This document shows, piece after piece, positions 48,164 to 64,000 of a DNA stretch of 64,000 bases. The position numbers were made by a program, and so were the translations under genes. Each line of letters opens with the position of its first letter. The first letter of the stretch is position 1. The stretch is from Enoplosus armatus (taxonomy: Eukaryota > Chordata > Actinopteri > Centrarchiformes > Enoplosidae). A model generated the notes under the pieces. The model was not told the origin of the DNA. It searched no databases and worked only from the letters and a program-made list of their open reading frames with translations. Location: contig NC_092196.1 in the NCBI RefSeq assembly GCF_043641665.1, positions 14,629,692-14,693,691 of the forward strand. The letters are read 5' to 3'.

Positions 48164-50890
48164 ATGTCCAGGATAGACTACAGCGTATGGGACCACATTG
48201 AGGTGTCAGACGATGAAGATGACACCCACCCGAACATCGACACACCCAGCCTCTTCAGATGGAGACACCAGGTACAGATTTATAACAATTTAAATGTGTT
48301 TACGTTTAGTACAATTGGTGCTCAATACACTGTATCTGTCTGCTGTTAAATGTTTCCTGTTCTCATTCTGGTGCTGTATAAAATTGCACATTATTATATT
48401 CGAGTAGGTAATAACTTAGAAATGTTTAACTTTTTGTAATTAGCCCCACATATGAGAAAGCATGTGGTAGAGGGCCACCATAGTTAAATACTGTAGTGGG
48501 CATAAAACCCTTGTACCTGAGGTTGTGACTAATGTTAGATTTGTACTTCAGGCACGTGTGGAACGAATGGATGAATTTAAGAAAAAAGGTGAAGACTTAA
48601 GCAAGGCACACCGTGATTCCCGGCGTAAGTTGGCAGAGGCACAGAAGAAAATACAAGAGTTGACCATTTCAACAACGGATGATGCCAAAGCAGAGCTGAG
48701 CAAAATGCAGTCTGAGGAGAAGAAACTGAAAAAAGAGGAAAGGGAGTGGGAGAAGAAGATGGAGGACCACAACCGGGAAGAGAAGAAGATGCCATGGAAC
48801 GTCGACACACTCAGCAAGGAGGGTTTCAGCAAGGTGAGGCAGATAAAGGAAGCCATTTATAATAAGTGGACGACTTGGAAGTGGGTATGGGATTGGAGGA
48901 ATTAGCAGTGAGTCACATAAACACAGAGACTAAGAAATGTTAAATGTAAGTTGGTTTTTGACAGCCATATTGATTTTTCTTCATAAATGGCTTTAAGTCT
49001 TTGTAATGTACATATCTCTGACTCTTTCTGATACACATTAGTTAATCTTTACAGCCTTAATATCCAGTATGTCTGATATGACATTCTTTCTAAAGGTATC
49101 CGAGACGCAGTCTGAAATGATTATTCTCTGCCACTGTTCTCCTCCACAGAGTGTTGTTAATATCAACCCTGAATCCGCTGAAGAGACGGAAGAAGAGAAG
49201 GAGCAAAAGCATAAAACCTTTGTGGAGAAATATGAGAAGCAGATCAAACATTTTGGTAAGGATTATTGACATCCATTCACCATATTTGCTGCATGTGTAT
49301 TGGTATTTGAAAGTAGTTATTGTCTTTCATTGCTGTCTATTCTGCAGGCATGTTGCGACGTTGGGATGACAGCCAGAAGTACCTCTCTGACAACTCTCAT
49401 CTAGTATGTGAAGAGACTGCCAACTACCTGGTCATCATGTGCATTGACATTGAAGTTGAGGAGGTAAACTTTACAAAACAGAATGTATTTTTCAACATTT
49501 TGTTATAAGGACTCTCATATTCTATATATTTCATGCATGTTGAGATTCAAATATACTGAAGTTAGTTTTATGGGGATATTTTCCACAACTTGTTTTCTTT
49601 ACTGTTCTTTAAAATATGTGCATTATTCTAAAAAAGATCTTCCATTTTTTTGTAGAAACATGCATTGATGGAGCAAGTGGCTCATCAGACCATCGTCATG
49701 CAGTTTATTCTTGAGTTGGCAAAAAGCCTCAAGGTGGACCCCCGCGGTTGCTTTCGACAATTTTTTGCCAAGATTAAGGTAACTAACTGTTTGGATGCTA
49801 CACTCTAATGAAATATATTTTTATAGCCTTATAGCCCTTTTTGACCAAAATGTTTGAACAAAAGGTTCCAGGAACTATGAACAGAGGAACTATCCTTTTC
49901 CACATTCCTGTTTGCGTTTCCTTCACATCTGAAGAACTGTGATATTAGGCAAATTATTCCAATGATGGATTAAAAGCAACAACAGCGTTTGAAGTGCAAA
50001 TTTTAAAATTAGGTACACCTGTACATCACCGCAGCAACTGCACCACTGAATAAGATTTTCTGGTTGTTACTCTGTAAGTTCTTGAGTTCCTCAGAAGACT
50101 CCTGTGTTGGAAACACCCTAATAAATGCAAAGTAATTGCAATGTTAAGTTAAATACTCCATTTGCATGGCCACCGACATACCAGATAATGTGTCCCCTCA
50201 CAGACCGCAGATCAGCAGTACCAGGATGCTTTCAATGATGAGCTGGAGTCATTTAAGGAGCGGGTTCGGGGGAGGGCGAAGATCCGCATAGAAAAGGCCG
50301 TCAAAGAATATGAGGAAGAGGAGCGACAAAAGCGCATGGGACCTGGAGGGCTAGATCCTGTTGAAGTGTACGAGACCCTGCCACTCGTAAGTTCTTTGTT
50401 TTTCAAGAAGCACTCAGCACTCTCCTTTTATCGTCTTTTGTTAGTTTGCCTTACTAAGTATGTTCTGAATTGCAGGAGATGCAGAAATGCTTTGATGAGA
50501 AGGACATCCAAATGTTACAGGAGGTTATTAGTAAAATGGACCCAACGGTATGTTTCTTTGTTAAAGCCTACAGTTATTCTTTTTATTCTTATTCTAATAA
50601 ACAGCAGATGGTGTTTTGACTAATACAGTCTGTTGACCAATCAAGTCTGCTGGGAATCATATTTCACTTATGTAAATGTGTAGTTATCTGATTCACATGT
50701 ATTTGTGTCCTGGTTCAGTTGATAAATGTGATTGTTTTACACAATTTAGGAGGCGAAGACTCACATGAAGAGGTGCATAGACTCTGGGCTCTGGGTCCCC
50801 AACTCCAAGACAGACGATGGGGATGAGAAAGAGGAAGATGCTACCTATGAGGAGGTGAAACAGGAGCCGGAAGAAACTAAGAAGGAATGA
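48164..50890 (+). CDS. cdc37: CDC37, Hsp90 co-chaperone for protein kinases
   Basis: Cytosolic co-chaperone that recruits kinase clients to Hsp90. 376 aa, matching the family. Coding exons: 48164-48271, 48552-48833, 49150-49255, 49348-49463, 49656-49778, 50204-50386, 50476-50547, 50750-50890, all GT-AG and frame-continuous. The N-terminus is [20 protein letters not shown]; the family has [18 protein letters not shown], in which the serine of VSDDE is the CK2 phosphorylation site that activates CDC37, and it is kept here. Residues 37-130 form the charged coiled coil of the kinase-binding part. [15 protein letters not shown] and [20 protein letters not shown] are conserved blocks. The Hsp90-binding middle domain ([20 protein letters not shown]) and the C-terminal LWVPNSK follow. 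The tail is acidic and variable. Confidence 0.97.
49799..50120. repeat. Possible dispersed repeat in CDC37 intron 5
   Basis: Contains AAAAGGTTCCAGGAACTATG and a GTTCTTGAGTTCCTCAGAAG-type partner about 200 bp later, which resembles a degraded MITE seen in fish. Borders are not resolved. Confidence 0.3.
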
Positions 50891-52580
50891 CCAACATTGA
50901 TCCTATGATTTGTTGTTTCTGCAAATGTACCTATCTTACCCATTGTATTGCAACTCCACTGTGTGTATGATTAGTTTGCCAATCAAGGAACGATGAAATA
51001 ACTGAAATATTTAGCTGAGACTTAAGGGATTAGCCTTCACCTAACTGCACAACTACGTTGCATCAGTAACTCCTGCTTGGAAAAGAAACTGCTGCTTGTG
51101 TTTAGGTCTTTTATTTGTTTGGACATCACTAAAGCTGTGTTCTTACATCTTGTATACACCTGTCCGTTCGTGTGGGGGCGTGCACACATGTCTGCCTGCT
51201 TAATCTTTTTTTTCATTTCCCAATTTAAGATATTTGTTAGATTTTTTTAGGGCTTGAGTAACCAATGTATTCAGATGGTTTCCCCAAAGTGACATTTTCT
51301 ACAAACTAAAGGTTGAATTATATCCAACTATCCAAGACCAAGGTGTTGTGGTTATGTCTAAAATCTGAAGGTGTGGGTGACATGCTTTTCAAATCATAAA
51401 GTTAGAGGTCAAAACTGTGAGTCATAAGAGATTCACAAGAAAAAGATCTGCAGAGTGGTAACCACTGCTTTATAATGTGGACAGAGTGTCTGACTAGGTT
51501 TTCTAATTAAGCACTTGGTCTTTACAAATTACATTTGCTCTACATAGAGATTCAGTGGTACTGTAGGTACATCACAGTATACATTAAAACACAACAACAC
51601 AAATTGCTTAATTTAAAAAGTTGTTGATTTCAGAGAGTCCTAAGGGTGAGCTTTGTGTCTGGGGATGATGACCCCACTTGTTCCCACCTTGGCCAAATTA
51701 TGTTCCCAATTAAGTGGATAAAATGGAGTGTGCAAGTGCAAGAATGATCGCTCCCATTAATCCTTATTAGGTGATGTGGCACAGTGCCGAGAAGAGCTGG
51801 AAAGTTGTGGTTGGATTCTATACTTCCACTACCAATGCCTTTTATTTTGAAGGTGAGCGTGCTAGTTTGGAAATTTGCTTATGTCAGGGCTGACTTTCTA
51901 AAAAAATAAACAATTATTAAGTGAAACCGGCTATACGAAGGCATTACTTGACTATCTTGGAAATCGCTAAATAAGACTGCTTTGTGTATACTGTCAGAAG
52001 CTATTGTGGGGGAAAAAACCTGTTTTTGCTCCTAGATTTGTGTGAGATTATTGCACGCATAATTCCAGGATTTGCATCGCAAACAAACTAAAATAATGAA
52101 GGGAAGTTCAACCTCCATTTTAGTCGAGACAAAAGGCAGAAGAAATAAAATACCAAAGAAATTTGACATGACACTGAAAAGGCAGAGGAGGATGTCCGGA
52201 AATAGCCACGATATTAAGCTGGGGGTGAGGCTTCTGACTGGCAGGCGCACAGTGCGATATTAGACAACCACTGACATCGATCAACAAGCGCTCGTGAAGA
52301 AAAATGTTGAAATGATGAAAACAGGATGAAGCTGTTTATTATAGGCGTGGTTAATTGAAGGTTGACTTTATTGATGTGTGACGCACCCTGAAGAAGTCCT
52401 TACTTTACTTGACTCTTTTCATGCTAATTTCTTCTTCACTACATTTCAGAGGGAAATGCAGTACTTTCCACTTAAATACAATTTTGACAGCTTTTGTTAC
52501 TAGTTACTTTACAAGTTAAAATTGTTGCCTACAAAACATATGAGGAGCTTATAAAATACAGCAAGTATTACAATTAAAAC
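50891..52580. other. CDC37 3' UTR and CDC37-TYK2 spacer
   Basis: No coding exon is supported. Candidate poly(A) signals are ATTAAA at 51583 and AATAAA at 51905. The sequence is AT-rich, and the short open frame near 52072-52263 has no recognisable similarity. Confidence 0.5.
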
Positions 52581-52855
52581 AAGTATTCGATTATTAATTA
52601 GTTAATTAATTGGCAATTATTTTGATAATCGTCATTTTTCATGCAAAGACATTTCATGGTTCCAGCTTCTCAAATGTGAGGATTTTCTGCTTTTCCTTTT
52701 AATAATTTTTTATTTATTTTTAACAATGTTGTGGTTCGGACTATTGGTTGGACAAAACAAGCATTGTGAAGGTGTCACACACCAAACAATCAATCGATTA
52801 AACGAGAAAATAATCAGCAGCTTAATCCATAATGAAAATAGTCATAAATTGCAGT
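52580..52855. mobile_element. Degraded hAT-like MITE copy
   Basis: Shares with the element at 25318-25572 the 'gattattttgataatcg' type phrase, the 'ccagcttctcaaatgtgaggatttt' phrase and 'atcgattaaacgagaaaataatcagcag'. The termini have diverged, so no clear target duplication is seen. Confidence 0.6.
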
Positions 52856-52904
52856 CTTCTTCAGAATATAATTTTCATCACTCTTATTCTCGACGTTTAT
52901 TTTG

Positions 52905-53114
52905 AAAGGTCAGCCCACGTGTACGTGCGTGCACCCGGCGGGAGGGGGCTGGTTTCGGGAAGGATCGGTTTGTCTGTAGTTGCTCGCAGTTCAAGAGAAT
53001 CGGAGAGCGTAGGCGAAGGGGGAAATACGCTCACATGATAATGAAGCCTGGCTGTCAGTTTTGTTCTGTGTGCTAGATGTTTATGTAACACCTTCCAAAG
53101 CTCGCCGTTAAATG
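52905..53114 (+). promoter_or_regulatory. Candidate TYK2 promoter and non-coding exon 1
   Basis: A CpG-rich stretch about 0.6 kb before the TYK2 coding start ends at a good donor, AAATG|GTAAGA (53114/53115). The coding exon has its acceptor at 53661-53663, 19 bases before the ATG, so an upstream non-coding exon is required. The start of transcription is not determined. Confidence 0.45.
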
Positions 53115-53631
53115 GTAAGATACTGAATAGTCATACACGTTGCTACGCCTTTAATAATGTTTATATATTTCCTTGTCACGGCAGCGGATACACCGTAAAC
53201 AAACGCGGACCAGTATTTTTGGGCCACTCGGTGACGCAGTCAGTGTGTGTTATATACATGTATATAAAACAATGATAGAGCTGTTGTTGTGCTATACTGC
53301 GCTGTAGAGGAAGTTACTGTGTAATATCAACAATAAGTTAGACATGGTGTTGTCCCGGAAGGCCTTTTGACAAATTGATCCGTTTACCTTACAATGTATT
53401 ATTTATTACAGTTATTTCTACATGTTTTTATAATTTGTTTACCTACCAGCTTAGGTTTCTAAACTAATCCTCGTGTAAGTGAGAAATACCGAATGTTAGT
53501 TCAGAAAAGCGCAAGGTGTCGCTTTACATTTGCTCTTACGTTTGTGTTTACGTGACGTAGGCCTTGATGCGTACGTGATCCCATCCAATGCAACAGCTGA
53601 ATAACCTAACAGTCATATACTGTGGTTTACA

Positions 53632-53656
53632 TTGATGTGTGTGTGTGTGTGTGTTT
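53632..53656. repeat. (TG)n tract next to TYK2 splice acceptor
   Basis: A TG run ends seven bases before the TTTCAG acceptor of the first TYK2 coding exon. It forms part of the acceptor's upstream tract. Confidence 0.85.
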
Positions 53657-53682
53657 GTTTCAGTGATTTGGCTGTTCCCACC

Positions 53683-62074
<8,392 letters not shown>

Positions 62075-62550
62075 TCAGGACTCTGAAGATCTACTTGTCC
62101 ACATGTCATCACTTTGCCATGATAGCAAACATATATTACAGAGTAGCCAATAATGTGTTTCCTGCTGTGCAATGTCTTCTGCCTCCATTTACATAGATGT
62201 CTTTATACTGTAGGTTTCTTTTTGATAAAAGCACATTGCTATACTCACATATGGGATATTAACACAATGATAAACTCAATAGGTGTGTTTTTGTGATAAG
62301 TTGAAAGTTGTAAGGAAAGGTGATGCCTTGGGCAGTCAGCCACTGAGTGTCAGGTTTTTTTCAAAAGTTATGTTTGCATATATCACAGTAAGTATTAAGA
62401 ATATTAAGTTTGGAGATTACTGTCTTTAATTTTTCTGTTTAATTTTGTACATATTTCGAGAGTATGTTATCTTTGTGTTTCAATTTATATAATTCAAAAG
62501 AACAAATTCAAAATCTAATGAACTTTGAACTCTGAATTTTTAATTTTTTC

Positions 62551-62556
62551 ATTAAA
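62551..62556 (+). terminator. TYK2 poly(A) signal
   Basis: ATTAAA about 480 bp after the TYK2 stop codon. It is the only good hexamer close to the stop. Confidence 0.5.
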
Positions 62557-62559
62557 GAC

Positions 62560-63640
62560 TGAAATAGTCAAAAAAGTTTATAAAACCAGTGTACTGTAAC
62601 AAAATCAACTTCTACACTTCAGTGTTTGATAAATGGGTCGCTGACCCAGGGAATGTCTTTCCTAATACCCTGTGTTGTTTTGACCATTTAGGTGCCTGTT
62701 CACGTGACCATACAGACAGACCATACTGTCATTTGGCTAACCTTAGCCTAGCATCACAGTCCACACTGTCTTGCAGCAGGTGAGGAGCAGCCAAATGCAG
62801 CAAATATTCATAATTAACAGGTGTTTCAATCAGTGTTCTGCATACACCTTGAGAAAGACCAAGTCTCATACACCAGGTAGAACGTGAAGATGGACAGAGC
62901 CTCAACCACAACACTGCTGCAGACATTTGTTCCACATATTCCAATGTACAAAGCTGTCTAGACAGCCACAGTCTTGTCTGCAATGCAAATTAACAGCTAC
63001 AGATGGGTCTCTGTTTAGCCAGGGGCTTTCCAACCACACTGTCAAGACAACAGACCTGCTGCAAACGTCTCACCATGTGTTTGACGGAAAGTGCCTACAG
63101 GACCTAAGGCTAATATGAGGAATGTATCACTGAATATGTCCAGTTCTAATTACATATTTTGTAAAATAATACAAAACATACTTACCAGTAAGCATTAAGA
63201 AGCAAAAAAGATTATTATCCAAGAAAAAATAATAAATAAACCAATATCTTAAGCTTATAATTCAAAACAAACTGTGAACTGCATAAACGTGTAATAAAGT
63301 TATGCATATGGCTGGATGCATTTATTAAAGTGATTTTTTATTATTAGAGTTGCAGTATAATAGGCTTATGTTATTATTTAAAAATGCCCAAATCTTTATA
63401 TCTGATCCACCCTGGAAATGCACTGCTCATAGTAGGGTTGAGAAACAAATTAAAACTGTGATTATGAACATATAGTTCTTTTTACCGGGATGAAGTCTGT
63501 CTAATTTAAATTCCTGGGGAATTAGTTTCATGGCCATTACTGGTTTTAAGCGGAGCCGTGTAGATCCATGTAATCTTTGCATGGCTCCATTGATCTGCAG
63601 CATTTAGATCCAGATTTGAGCAGAATACGAGGAGCACCCG
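62560..63640. other. Spacer after TYK2
   Basis: About 1 kb with no supported exon. It is AT-rich until about 63.5 kb, where CpG content rises into the next promoter. Confidence 0.5.
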
Positions 63641-63642
63641 TG

Positions 63643-63795
63643 GCCCCGCCCCCACCTTCCGTTACGTCGTAGTCATGGAGAATGCGTCCCCCTCTCGTCC
63701 AATGAGAAGACGAACTGGGGCCATGTGTGTATTGTTTAAACTGCTCAAATCCGACTGAGTTCTCAGACCCGATAAAACTTCCACCAAACTGAGTG
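63643..63795 (+). promoter_or_regulatory. CpG-rich promoter of the right-edge gene
   Basis: Contains a GC box GGCCCCGCCCCC (63642-63653) and a CCAAT box (63699-63703), both upstream of an ATG in good context at 63796. Composition changes sharply from the AT-rich sequence on the left. Confidence 0.55.
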
Positions 63796-64000
63796 ATGGC
63801 GGCCGTCGTGTCTGTTAGCACAGCTGCCAGAGATGAAAGCACAGACACAGAGCTAAGTTTCGCCTCTCGTCCGCTTCATGAAAATTACGACCTCGCTGCG
63901 GATCACGAAAACTGGATGCCCGGAGACCGCCGACATCCAGAACTCAATCGCGGTCAAGAGGACTCAACATCTGAACGCGAGTGTCAGCGGAGGGTCGACG
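63796..64000 (+). CDS. First exon of an unidentified gene, cut by window end
   Basis: An ATG in a good context (GAGTG-ATG-GCG) opens a frame that remains open for 68 codons to the window edge. The encoded start is MAAVVSVSTAARDES, followed by a charged, hydrophilic stretch with HENYDLAADHENWMPGDRR. I see no signal peptide or membrane segment. CpG density is high and no splice donor is evident before the edge. I do not recognise the family. The promoter elements upstream support a real gene. Confidence 0.5.
   Translation, partial: MAAVVSVSTAARDESTDTELSFASRPLHENYDLAADHENWMPGDRRHPELNRGQEDSTSERECQRRVD

Noticed and set aside
48548..48856. 102-aa - strand open frame opposite CDC37 exon 2
   Set aside because: It is an antisense shadow of the charged coiled-coil exon, which explains its Ser/Leu/Phe bias.

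Overview
The window reads as nuclear genomic DNA of a teleost fish, probably percomorph-like. The coding sequence is vertebrate (TYK2, CDC37, CMC4, ICAM-type immunoglobulin genes), the introns are short with GT-AG borders, and the repeats are fish types: Tc1-like transposons, hAT-like MITEs and many CA/GT microsatellites. Every recognised gene lies on the + strand. All exon models were built by eye from splice consensus and reading-frame continuity, without transcript data.

Layout. (1) 1-22.7 kb: no recognisable gene. There are microsatellites, dispersed repeats, and one weak candidate promoter/first exon on the - strand near 0.94-1.13 kb. (2) 23.0-43.2 kb: a tandem array of four ICAM-like genes in which every intron is phase 1. 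Gene 1 (23033-27181) has five Ig domains and no visible membrane exon. Gene 2 (28596-34317) has three Ig domains, with D2 split over two exons, and a membrane exon. Gene 3 (36009-38127, with an alternative end at 38321) has three Ig domains and two adjacent candidate transmembrane exons. Gene 4 (41316-43162) has three Ig domains and a stop instead of a membrane segment. (3) 44.2-44.5 kb: CMC4, a small twin-CX9C protein. (4) 45.4-47.0 kb: a Tc1-like transposon with a broken transposase; a second, different one lies in the last intron of ICAM-like gene 2. (5) 48.2-50.9 kb: CDC37, eight coding exons, 376 aa. (6) 53.7-62.1 kb: TYK2, 23 coding exons, 1168 aa. (7) 63.64-64.0 kb: a GC-box/CCAAT promoter and the first coding exon of an unidentified gene cut by the window end.

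How the genes fit together. ICAMs are leukocyte integrin ligands, TYK2 is a cytokine-receptor Janus kinase, and CDC37 is the Hsp90 co-chaperone that loads protein kinases. The same neighbours (ICAM cluster, TYK2, CDC37) lie together on human 19p13.2, so this looks like a conserved block. The most notable features are the varied ways the ICAM array handles membrane anchoring (none visible, one exon, two alternative exons, or an early stop) and a repeat that appears to reach the 3' splice site of a TYK2 kinase-domain exon.
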